This document shows positions 11,893 to 24,061 of a stretch of 64,000 bases of DNA, piece after piece. Source of the stretch: Synaphobranchus kaupii (Eukaryota > Chordata > Actinopteri > Anguilliformes > Synaphobranchidae). Position 1 is the first letter of the stretch. Every line of letters begins with the position of its first letter. The notes below the pieces were generated by a model that saw nothing but the letters and a program-made list of their open reading frames with translations, was not told where the DNA came from and did no database searches. The stretch lies in assembly GCA_029718625.1 (NCBI GenBank), contig JAINUF010000027.1, positions 2,898,676-2,962,675 of the forward strand. The letters run 5' to 3'. Both the position numbers and the translations under genes were made by a program.

Positions 11893-12329
11893 TGAGGCAT
11901 GCGTCTTCATCATATGTCACAGAAGCTATTGAAATTTTAGTAGTTTAATTTTGAAGAAAAATAAAAAATATATATTCATGAGAGGGAAATTTGAGCTATA
12001 CTCTCTCTGACAACAGTCAATTTGCTGTGAGGTATCTTGGTCACATGACACAAAAACTATTGACATTTTAGTGTATTTATTTTGAAGAAAAATTCCTTTA
12101 AAATATACAAAGGCAAAATTTGAAAAATAATCAGTTGTAGATTTGAGGTATCCTGTCTCTGACAACAGGCAACTTGGTTTGAGGTGTCTTGGTCACATGT
12201 TACAGAAACTATTAACATTTTATTGTGTTTATTTCGAAGAATAAATCCTCTAAAATATACAAAAGGAAAATTGCAAAAAGCATAGCTTGTAAATTGGAGA
12301 AGTAATGTATCTGACAAAATTATTTGGTT
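11893..12329 (+). repeat. Divergent type I segment, copy 2
   Basis: It matches the segment at 10245-10681 base for base over most of its length, with an offset of exactly 1,648. Its first subunit opens TGAGGCATGCG, unlike copy 1 (GGCGTGTG). The flanking monomers to the right are duplicated with it. The hybrid half is at 12330-12477. Confidence 0.88.
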
Positions 12330-13237
12330 TGAGGCATCTTAGTCACATGTCACAGAAGCTATTGAAATTTTAGTGCTTTTATTTTGAATAAAAATCTATT
12401 TAAAATTTACAAAAGGAAAATTGGAAAAAGCATTGCTTGTAAATTGGAGAATGCATCTGACAACATTACAGTTGGTTTGAGGCATCTTAGTCACATGTCA
12501 CAGAAGCTATTGAAATGTTTGCATTTTAAATTTGAAGAAAAATTCATTCAAAATTTACAAATGGAAAATTTAAAAATTAATCAACTGTATATTTGAGCTA
12601 TAACGTCTTTGACAACACTAAAATTGGTTTGAGGCATGCGTCTTCATCATATGTCACAGAAGCTATTGAAATTTTAGTGCTTTTATTTTGAATAAAAATC
12701 TATTTAAAATTTACAAAAGGAAAATTCGAAAAAGCATTGCTTGTAAATTGGAGAATGTATCTCACAACATTACAGTTGGTTTGAGGCATCTTAGTCACAT
12801 GTCACAGAAGCTATTGAAATGTTTGCATTTTAAATTTGAAGAAAAATTCATTTAAAATTTACAAACAGAAATTTTAAAAATTAATCAACTGTATATTTGA
12901 GCTATAATGACTTTGACAACACTAAAATTGGTTTGAGGCATGCGTCTTCATCATATGTCACAGAAGCTATTGAAATTTTAGTGCTTTTATTTTGAATAAA
13001 AATTTATTTAAAATTTACAAAAGGAAAATTGGAAAAAGCATTGCTTGTAAATTGGAGAATGTATCTGACAACATTACAGTTGGTTTGAGGCATCTTAGTC
13101 ACATGTCACAGAAGCTATTGAAAGGTTTGCATTTTAAATTTGAAGAAAAATTCATTCAAAATTTACAAATGGAAAATTTAAAAATTAATCAACTGTATAT
13201 TTGAGCTATAATGTCTTTGACAACACTAAAATTGGTT

Positions 13238-13388
13238 TGAGGCGTGCGTCTTCATCATATGTCACAGAAGCTATTGAAATTTTAGTAGTTTAATTTTGAA
13301 GAAAAATCTATTAAAATTTACAAAAGGAAAATTGGAAAAAGCATTGCTTGTAAATTGGAGAATGTATCTGACAACATTACAGTTGGTT
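13238..13388 (+). repeat. Chimeric half A, type I front (151 bp), copy 2
   Basis: Same TAGTAGTTTAATTTTGAAG front and CTATTAAAATT junction as at 11590. It lies in the duplicated 2,256-bp block and is matched at 15494. Confidence 0.82.
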
Positions 13389-14148
13389 TGAGGCATCTTA
13401 GTCACATGTCACAGAAGCTATTGAAATGTTTGCATTTTAAATTTGAAGAAAAATTCATTCAAAATTTACAAATGGAAAATTTAAAAATTAATCAACTGTG
13501 TATTTGAGCTATAACATCTTTGACAACACTAAAATTGGTTTGAGGCATGCGTCTTCATCATATGTCACAGAAGCTATTGACATTTTAGTGCTTTTATTTT
13601 GAATAAAAATCTATTTAAAATTTACAAAAGGAAAATTGGAAAAAGCATTGCTTGTAAATTGGAGAATGCAACTGACAACATTACAGTTGGTTTGAGGCAT
13701 CTTAGTCACATGTCACAGAAGCTATTGAAATGTTTGCATTTTAAATTTGAAGAAAAATTCATTCAAAATTTACAAATGGAAAATTAAAAAATTAATCAAC
13801 TGTGTATTTGAGCTATAACATCTTTGACAACACTAAAATTGGTTTGAGGCATGCGTCTTCAGCATATGTCACAGAAGCTATTGAAATTTTAGTGCTTTTA
13901 TTTTGAATAAAAATCTATTTAAAATTTACAAAAGGAAAATTGGAAAAAGCATTGCTTGTAAATTGGAGAATGTATCTGACAACATTACAGTTGGTTTGAG
14001 GCATCTTAGTCACATGTCACAGAAGCTATTGAAATGTTTGCATTTTAAATTTGAAGAAAAATTCATTCAAAATTTACAAATGGAAAATTTAAAAATTAAT
14101 CAACTGTGTATTTGAGCTATAACATCTTTGACAACACTAAAATTGGTT

Positions 14149-14585
14149 TGAGGCATGCGTCTTCATCATATGTCACAGAAGCTATTGAAATTTTAGTAGT
14201 TTAATTTTGAAGAAAATTAAAAAATATATATTCATGAGAGGGAAATTTGAGCTATACTCTCTCTGACAACAGTCAATTTGCTGTGAGGTATCTTGGTCAC
14301 ATGACACAAAAACTATTGACATTTTAGTGTATTTATTTTGAAGAAAAATTCCTTTAAAATATACAAAGGCAAAATTTGAAAAATAATCAGTTGTAGATTT
14401 GAGGTATCCTGTCTCTGACAACAGGCAACTTGGTTTGAGGTGTCTTGGTCACATGTTACAGAAACTATTAACATTTTATTGTGTTTATTTCGAAGAATAA
14501 ATCCTCTAAAATATACAAAAGGAAAATTGCAAAAAGCATAGCTTGTAAATTGGAGAAGTAATGTATCTGACAAAATTATTTGGTT
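14149..14585 (+). repeat. Divergent type I segment, copy 3
   Basis: Offset 2,256 from copy 2. It differs from copies 1 and 2 by GAAAATTAAAAAATATA in place of GAAAAATAAAAAATATA (one substitution, same length). The hybrid half is at 14586-14733. Confidence 0.88.
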
Positions 14586-15493
14586 TGAGGCATCTTAGTC
14601 ACATGTCACAGAAGCTATTGAAATTTTAGTGCTTTTATTTTGAATAAAAATCTATTTAAAATTTACAAAAGGAAAATTGGAAAAAGCATTGCTTGTAAAT
14701 TGGAGAATGCATCTGACAACATTACAGTTGGTTTGAGGCATCTTAGTCACATGTCACAGAAGCTATTGAAATGTTTGCATTTTAAATTTGAAGAAAAATT
14801 CATTCAAAATTTACAAATGGAAAATTTAAAAATTAATCAACTGTATATTTGAGCTATAACGTCTTTGACAACACTAAAATTGGTTTGAGGCATGCGTCTT
14901 CATCATATGTCACAGAAGCTATTGAAATTTTAGTGCTTTTATTTTGAATAAAAATCTATTTAAAATTTACAAAAGGAAAATTCGAAAAAGCATTGCTTGT
15001 AAATTGGAGAATGTATCTCACAACATTACAGTTGGTTTGAGGCATCTTAGTCACATGTCACAGAAGCTATTGAAATGTTTGCATTTTAAATTTGAAGAAA
15101 AATTCATTTAAAATTTACAAACAGAAATTTTAAAAATTAATCAACTGTATATTTGAGCTATAATGACTTTGACAACACTAAAATTGGTTTGAGGCATGCG
15201 TCTTCATCATATGTCACAGAAGCTATTGAAATTTTAGTGCTTTTATTTTGAATAAAAATTTATTTAAAATTTACAAAAGGAAAATTGGAAAAAGCATTGC
15301 TTGTAAATTGGAGAATGTATCTGACAACATTACAGTTGGTTTGAGGCATCTTAGTCACATGTCACAGAAGCTATTGAAAGGTTTGCATTTTAAATTTGAA
15401 GAAAAATTCATTCAAAATTTACAAATGGAAAATTTAAAAATTAATCAACTGTATATTTGAGCTATAATGTCTTTGACAACACTAAAATTGGTT

Positions 15494-15644
15494 TGAGGCG
15501 TGCGTCTTCATCATATGTCACAGAAGCTATTGAAATTTTAGTAGTTTAATTTTGAAGAAAAATCTATTAAAATTTACAAAAGGAAAATTGGAAAAAGCAT
15601 TGCTTGTAAATTGGAGAATGTATCTGACAACATTACAGTTGGTT
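15494..15644 (+). repeat. Chimeric half A, type I front (151 bp), copy 3
   Basis: Duplicate of the half at 13238-13388 (offset 2,256), with the same type I front and the same missing T at the junction. Confidence 0.82.
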
Positions 15645-16346
15645 TGAGGCATCTTAGTCACATGTCACAGAAGCTATTGAAATGTTTGCATTTTAAATTT
15701 GAAGAAAAATTCATTCAAAATTTACAAATGGAAAATTTAAAAATTAATCAACTGTGTATTTGAGCTATAACATCTTTGACAACACTAAAATTGGTTTGAG
15801 GCATGCGTCTTCATCATATGTCACAGAAGCTATTGACATTTTAGTGCTTTTATTTTGAATAAAAATCTATTTAAAATTTACAAAAGGAAAATTGGAAAAA
15901 GCATTGCTTGTAAATTGGAGAATGCAACTGACAACATTACAGTTGGTTTGAGGCATCTTAGTCACATGTCACAGAAGCTATTGAAATGTTTGCATTTTAA
16001 ATTTGAAGAAAAATTCATTCAAAATTTACAAATGGAAAATTAAAAAATTAATCAACTGTGTATTTGAGCTATAACATCTTTGACAACACTAAAATTGGTT
16101 TGAGGCATGCGTCTTCAGCATATGTCACAGAAGCTATTGAAATTTTAGTGCTTTTATTTTGAATAAAAATCTATTTAAAATTTACAAAAGGAAAATTGGA
16201 AAAAGCATTGCTTGTAAATTGGAGAATGTATCTGACAACATTACAGTTGGTTTGAGGCATCTTAGTCACATGTCACAGAAGCTATTGAAATGTTTGCATT
16301 TTAAATTTGAAGAAAAATTCATTCAAAATTTACAAATGGAAAATTA

Positions 16347-19300
16347 AAAAATTAATCAACTGTGTATTTGAGCTATAACATCTTTGACAACACTAAAATT
16401 GGTTTGAGGCATGCGTCTTCATCATATGTCACAGAAGCTATTGAAATTTTAGTGCTTTTATTTTGAATAAAAATCTATTTAAAATTTACAAAAGGAAAAT
16501 TGGAAAAAGCATTGCTTGTAAATTGGAGAATGTATCTGACAACATTACAGTTGGTTTGAGGCATCTTAGTCACATGTCACAGAAGCTATTGAAATGTTTG
16601 CATTTTAAATTTGAAGAAAACTTCATTCAAAATTTACAAATGGAAAATTTAAAAATTAATCAACTGTGTATTTGAGCTATAACATCTTTGACAACACTAA
16701 AATTGGTTTGAGGCATGCGTCTTCATCATATGTCACAGAAGCTATTGAAATTTTAGTGCTTTTATTTTGAATAAAAATCTATTTAAAATTTACAAAAGGA
16801 AAATTGGAAAAAGCATTGCTTGTAAATTGGAGAATGTATCTGACAACATTACAGTTGGTTTGAGGCATCTTAGTCACATGTCACAGAAGCTATTGAAATG
16901 TTTGCATTTTAAATTTGAAGAAAAATTAATTCAAAATTTACAAATGGAAAATTTAAAAATTAATCAACTGTGTATTTGAGCTATAACATCTTTGACAACA
17001 CTAAAATTGGTTTGAGGCATGCGTCTTCATCATATGTCACAGAAGCTATTGAAATTTTAGTGCTTTTATTTTGAATAAAAATCTATTTAAAATTTACAAA
17101 AGGAAAATTGGAAAAAGCATTGCTTGTAAATTGGAGAATGTATCTGACAACATTACAGTTGGTTTGAGGCATCTTAGTCACATGTCACAGAAGCTATTGA
17201 AATGTTTGCATTTTAAATTTGAAGAAAAATTCATTCAAAATTTACAAATGGAAAATTAAAAAATTAATCAACTGTGTATTTGAGCTATAACATCTTTGAC
17301 AACACTAAAATTGGTTTGAGGCATGCGTCTTCATCATATGTCACAGAAGCTATTGAAATTTTAGTGCTTTTATTTTGAATAAAAATCTGTTTAAAATTTA
17401 CAAAAGGAAAATTGGAAAAAGCATTGCTTGTAAATTGGAGAATGTATCTGACAACATTACAGTTGGTTTGAGGCATCTTAGTCACATGTCACAGAAGCTA
17501 TTGAAATGTTTGCATTTTAAATTTGAAGAAAAATTCATTCAAAATTTACAAATGGAAAATTAAAAAATTAATCAACTGTGTATTTGAGCTATAACATCTT
17601 TGACAACACTAAAATTGGTTTGAGGCATGCGTCTTCATCATATGTCACAGAAGCTATTGAAATTTTAGTGCTTTTATTTTGAATAAAAATCTATTTAAAA
17701 TTTACAAAAGGAAAATTGGAAAAAGCATTGCTTGTACATTGGAGAATGCATCTGACAACATTACAGTTGGTTTGAGGCATCTTAGTCACATGTCACAGAA
17801 GCTATTGAAATGTTTGCATTTTAAATTTGAAGAAAAATTCATTCAAAATTTACAAATGGAAAATTAAAAAATTAATCAACTGTGTATTTGAGCTATAACA
17901 TCTTTGACAACACTAAAATTGGTTTGAGGCATGCGTCTTCATCATATGTCACAGAAGCTATTGAAATTTTAGTGCTTTTATTTTGAATAAAAATCTATTT
18001 AAAATTTACAAAAGGAAAATTGGAAAAAGCATTGCTTGTAAATTGGAGAATGTATCTGACAACATTACAGTTGGTTTGAGGCATCTTAGTCACATGTCAC
18101 AGAAGCTATTGAAATGTTTGCATTTTAAATTTGAAGAAAAATTCATTCAAAATTTACAAATGGAAAATTAAAAAATTAATCAACTGTGTATTTGAGCTAT
18201 AACATCTTTGACAACACTAAAATTGGTTTGAGGCATGCGTCTTCATCATATGTCACAGAAGCTATTGAAATTTTAGTGCTTTTATTTTGAATAAAAATCT
18301 ATTTAAAATTTACAAAAGGAAAATTGGAAAAAGCATTGCTTGTAAATTGGAGAATGTATCTGACAACATTACAGTTGGTTTGAGGCATCTTAGTCACATG
18401 TCACAGAAGCTATTGAAATGTTTGCATTTTAAATTTGAAGAAAAATTCATTCAAAATTTACAAATGGAAAATTTTAAAATTAACCAACTGTGTATTTGAG
18501 CTATAACATCTTTGCAACACTAAAATTGGTTTGAGGCATGCGTCTTCATCATATGTCACAGAAGCTATTGAAATTTTAGTGCTTTTATTTTGAATAAAAA
18601 TCTATTTAAAATTTAAAAAAAGGAAAATTGGAAAAAGCATTGCTTGTAAATTGGAGAATGTATCTGACAACATTACAGTTGGTTTGAGGCATCTTAGTCA
18701 CATGTCACAGAAGCTATTGAAATGTTTGCATTTTAAATTTGAAGAAAAATTCATTCAAAATTTACAAATGGAAAATTTAAAAATTAATCAACTGTGTATT
18801 TGAGCTATAACATCTTTAACAACACTAAAATTGGTTTGAGGCATGCGTCTTCATCATATGTCACAGAAGCTATTGAAATTTTAGTGCTTTTATTTTGAAT
18901 AAAAATCTATTTAAAATTTACAAAAGGAAAATTGGAAAAAGCATTGCTTGTAAATTGGAGAATGTATCTGACAACATTACAGTTGGTTTGAGGCATCTTA
19001 GTCACATGTCACAGAAGCTATTGAAATGTTTGCATTTTAAATTTGAAGAAAAATTCATTCAAAATTTACAAACGGAAATTTTAAAAATTAATCAACTGTA
19101 TATTTGAGGTATAATGACTTTGACAACACTAAAATTAGTTTGAGGCATGTGTCTTCATCATATGTCACAGAAGCTATTGAAATTTTAGTGCTTTTATTTT
19201 GAATAAAAATCTATTTAAAATTTACAAAAGGAAAATTGGAAAAAGCATTGCTTGTAAATTGGAGAATGCATCTGACAACATTACAGTTGGTTTGAGGCAT

Positions 19301-22300
19301 CTTAGTCACATGTCACAGAAGCTATTGAAATGTTTGCATTTTAAATTTGAAGAAAAATTCATTCAAAATTTACAAATGGAAAATTTAAAAATTAATCAAC
19401 TGTGTATTTGAGCTATAACATCTTTGACAACACTAAAATTGGTTTGAGACATGCGTCTTCATCATATGTCACAGAAGCTATTGAAATTTTAGTGCTTTTA
19501 TTTTGAATAAAAATCTATTTAAAATTTACAAAAGGAAAATTCGAAAAAGCATTGCTTGTAAATTGGAGAATGTATCTCACAACATTACAGTTGGTTTGAG
19601 GCATCTTAGTCACATGTCACAGAAGCTATTGAAATGTTTGCATTTTAAATTTGAAGAAAAATTCATTTAAAATTTACAAACAGAAATTTTAAAAATTAAT
19701 CAACTGTATATTTGAGCTATAATGACTTTGACAACACTAAAATTGGTTTGAGGCATGCGTCTTCATCATATGTCACAGAAGCTATTGAAATTTTAGTGCT
19801 TTTATTTTGAATAAAAATCTATTTAAAATTTACAAAAGGAAAATTGGAAAAAGCATTGCTTGTAAATTGGAGAATGTATCTGACAACATTACAGTTGGTT
19901 TGAGGCATCTTAGTCACATGTCACAGAAGCTATTGAAAGGTTTGCATTTTAAATTTGAAGAAAAATTCATTCAAAATTTACAAATGGAAAATTTAAAAAT
20001 TAATCAACTGTATATTTGAGCTATAATGTCTTTGACAACACTAAAATTGGTTTGAGGCGTGCGTCTTCATCATATGTCACAGAAGCTATTGAAATTTTAG
20101 TAGTTTAATTTTGAAGAAAAATCTATTAAAATTTACAAAAGGAAAATTGGAAAAAGCATTGCTTGTAAATTGGAGAATGTATCTGACAACATTACAGTTG
20201 GTTTGAGGCATCTTAGTCACATGTCACAGAAGCTATTGAAATGTTTGCATTTTAAATTTGAAGAAAAATTCATTCAAAATTTACAAATGGAAAATTTAAA
20301 AATTAATCAACTGTGTATTTGAGCTATAACATCTTTGACAACACTAAAATTGGTTTGAGGCATGCGTCTTCATCATATGTCACAGAAGCTATTGACATTT
20401 TAGTGCTTTTATTTTGAATAAAAATCTATTTAAAATTTACAAAAGGAAAATTGGAAAAAGCATTGCTTGTAAATTGGAGAATGCAACTGACAACATTACA
20501 GTTGGTTTGAGGCATCTTAGTCACATGTCACAGAAGCTATTGAAATGTTTGCATTTTAAATTTGAAGAAAAATTCATTCAAAATTTACAAATGGAAAATT
20601 AAAAAATTAATCAACTGTGTATTTGAGCTATAACATCTTTGACAACACTAAAATTGGTTTGAGGCATGCGTCTTCATCATATGTCACAGAAGCTATTGAA
20701 ATTTTAGTGCTTTTATTTTGAATAAAAATCTATTTAAAATTTACAAAAGGAAAATTGGAAAAAGCATTGCTTGTAAATTGGAGAATGTATCTGACAACAT
20801 TACAGTTGGTTTGAGGCATCTTAGTCACATGGCACAGAAGCTATTGAAATGTTTGCATTTTAAATTTGAAGAAAAATTCATTCAAAATTTACAAATGGAA
20901 AATTTCAAAATTAATCAACTGTATATTTGAGCTATAATGTCTTTGACAACACTAAAATTGGTTTGAGGCGTGCGTCTTCATCATATGTCACAGAAGCTAT
21001 TGAAATTTTAGTGCTTTTATTTTGAATAAAAATCTATTTAAAATTTACAAAAGGAAAATTGGAAAAAGCATTGCTTGTAAATTGGAGAATGTATCTGACA
21101 ACATTACAGTTGGTTTGAGGCATCTTAGTCACATGTCACAGAAGCTATTGAAATGTTTGCATTTTAAATTTGAAGAAAAATTCATTCAAAATTTACAAAT
21201 GGAAAATTTAAAAATTAATCAACTGTGTATTTGAGCTATAACATCTTTGACAACACTAAAATTGGTTTGAGGCATGCGTCTTCATCATATGTCACAGAAG
21301 CTATTGAAATTTTAGTGCTTTTATTTTGAATAAAAATCTATTTAAAATTTACAAAAGGAAAATTGGAAAAAGCATTGCTTGTAAATTGGAGAATGTATCT
21401 GACAACATTACAGTTGGTTTGAGGCATCTTAGTCACATGTCACAGAAGCTATTGAAATGTTTGCATTTTAAATTTGAAGAAAACTTCATTCAAAATTTAC
21501 AAATGGAAAATTTAAAAATTAATCAACTGTGTATTTGAGCTATAACATCTTTGACAACACTAAAATTGGTTTGAGGCATGCGTCTTCATCATATGTCACA
21601 GAAGCTATTGAAATTTTAGTGCTTTTATTTTGAATAAAAATCTATTTAAAATTTACAAAAGGAAAATTGGAAAAAGCATTGCTTGTAAATTGGAGAATGT
21701 ATCTGACAACATTACAGTTGGTTTGAGGCATCTTAGTCACATGTCACAGAAGCTATTGAAATGTTTGCATTTTAAATTTGAAGAAAAATTCATTCAAAAT
21801 TTACAAATGGAAAATTTAAAAATTAATCAACTGTGTATTTGAGCTATAACATCTTTGACAACACTAAAATTGGTTTGAGGCATGCGTCTTCATCATATGT
21901 CACAGAAGCTATTGAAATTTTAGTGCTTTTATTTTGAATAAAAATCTATTTAAAATTTACAAAAGGAAAATTGGAAAAAGCATTGCTTGTAAATTGGAGA
22001 ATGTATCTGACAACATTACAGTTGGTTTGAGGCATCTTAGTCACATGTCACAGAAGCTATTGAAATGTTTGCATTTTAAATTTGAAGAAAAATTCATTCA
22101 AAATTTACAAATGGAAAATTAAAAAATTAATCAACTGTGTATTTGAGCTATAACATCTTTGACAACACTAAAATTGGTTTGAGGCATGCGTCTTCATCAT
22201 ATGTCACAGAAGCTATTGAAATTTTAGTGCTTTTATTTTGAATAAAAATCTATTTAAAATTTACAAAAGGAAAATTGGAAAAAGCATTGCTTGTAAATTG

Positions 22301-24061
22301 GAGAATGTATCTGACAACATTACAGTTGGTTTGAGGCATCTTAGTCACATGTCACAGAAGCTATTGAAATGTTTGCATTTTAAATTTGAAGAAAAATTCA
22401 TTCAAAATTTACAAATGGAAAATTAAAAAATTAATCAACTGTGTATTTGAGCTATAACATCTTTGACAACACTAAAATTGGTTTGAGGCATGCGTCTTCA
22501 TCATATGTCACAGAAGCTATTGAAATTTTAGTGCTTTTATTTTGAATAAAAATCTATTTAAAATTTACAAAAGGAAAATTGGAAAAAGCATTGCTTGTAC
22601 ATTGGAGAATGCATCTGACAACATTACAGTTGGTTTGAGGCATCTTAGTCACATGTCACAGAAGCTATTGAAATGTTTGCATTTTAAATTTGAAGAAAAA
22701 TTCATTCAAAATTTACAAATGGAAAATTAAAAAATTAATCAACTGTGTATTTGAGCTATAACATCTTTGACAACACTAAAATTGGTTTGAGGCATGCGTC
22801 TTCATCATATGTCACAGAAGCTATTGAAATTTTAGTGCTTTTATTTTGAATAAAAATCTATTTAAAATTTACAAAAGGAAAATTGGAAAAAGCATTGCTT
22901 GTAAATTGGAGAATGTATCTGACAACATTACAGTTGGTTTGAGGCATCTTAGTCACATGTCACAGAAGCTATTGAAATGTTTGCATTTTAAATTTGAAGA
23001 AAACTTCATTCAAAATTTACAAATGGAAAATTTAAAAATTAATCAACTGTGTATTTGAGCTATAACATCTTTGACAACACTAAAATTGGTTTGAGGCATG
23101 CGTCTTCATCATATGTCACAGAAGCTATTGAAATTTTAGTGCTTTTATTTTGAATAAAAATCTATTTAAAATTTACAAAAGGAAAATTGGAAAAAGCATT
23201 GCTTGTAAATTGGAGAATGTATCTGACAACATTACAGTTGGTTTGAGGCATCTTAGTCACATGTCACAGAAGCTATTGAAATGTTTGCATTTTAAATTTG
23301 AAGAAAAATTCATTCAAAATTTACAAATGGAAAATTTAAAAATTAATCAACTGTGTATTTGAGCTATAACATCTTTGACAACACTAAAATTGGTTTGAGG
23401 CATGCGTCTTCATCATATGTCACAGAAGCTATTGAAATTTTAGTGCTTTTATTTTGAATAAAAATCTATTTAAAATTTACAAAAGGAAAATTGGAAAAAG
23501 CATTGCTTGTAAATTGGAGAATGTATCTGACAACATTACAGTTGGTTTGAGGCATCTTAGTCACATGTCACAGAAGCTATTGAAATGTTTGCATTTTAAA
23601 TTTGAAGAAAAATTCATTCAAAATTTACAAATGGAAAATTAAAAAATTAATCAACTGTGTATTTGAGCTATAACATCTTTGACAACACTAAAATTGGTTT
23701 GAGGCATGCGTCTTCATCATATGTCACAGAAGCTATTGAAATTTTAGTGCTTTTATTTTGAATAAAAATCTATTTAAAATTTACAAAAGGAAAATTGGAA
23801 AAAGCATTGCTTGTAAATTGGAGAATGTATCTGACAACATTACAGTTGGTTTGAGGCATCTTAGTCACATGTCACAGAAGCTATTGAAATGTTTGCATTT
23901 TAAATTTGAAGAAAAATTCATTCAAAATTTACAAATGGAAAATTAAAAAATTAATCAACTGTGTATTTGAGCTATAACATCTTTGACAACACTAAAATTG
24001 GTTTGAGGCATGCGTCTTCATCATATGTCACAGAAGCTATTGAAATTTTAGTGCTTTTATT
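16347..24061 (+). repeat. Regular 304-bp monomers with dispersed segmental copies
   Basis: Ordinary monomers, with subfamily markers in patches. GCTTGTACATTG occurs at about 17,733 and 22,594; GAAAACTTC at 16,617, 21,480 and 22,999; CATGGCACAG at 20,828. The stretch at about 18,480-19,450 recurs at about 24,560-25,530 (offset 6,079): both have TTTGCAACAC, TTTAAAAAAAGG, ATCTTTAACAAC, TTTGAGGTATAATGAC and GGCATGTGTC in the same order. No sequence other than the satellite is present. Confidence 0.88.
20053..20203 (+). repeat. Chimeric half A, type I front (151 bp), copy 4
   Basis: Same recombinant as at 15494 (offset 4,559), outside the type I cluster. Its presence here shows that recombinant halves spread by segmental copying without the complete type I segment. 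Confidence 0.8.

Larger units (their letters stand above)
11835..16346 (+). repeat. Tandem segmental duplication, 2,256-bp unit x 2
   Basis: Unit 1 is about 11,835-14,090 and unit 2 about 14,091-16,346. Each contains a type I segment, its hybrid half, a chimeric half (13238 and 15494), a monomer with GAATGCAACTGAC, and the rare GTCTTCAGCATATG (near 13,860 and 16,116). The right edge is set by the change from ATTTAAAAATT to ATTAAAAAATT after the matched stretch; the left edge is less certain. Parts of the unit recur without a type I segment at about 19,500-20,660 (offset 4,559). Confidence 0.78.
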
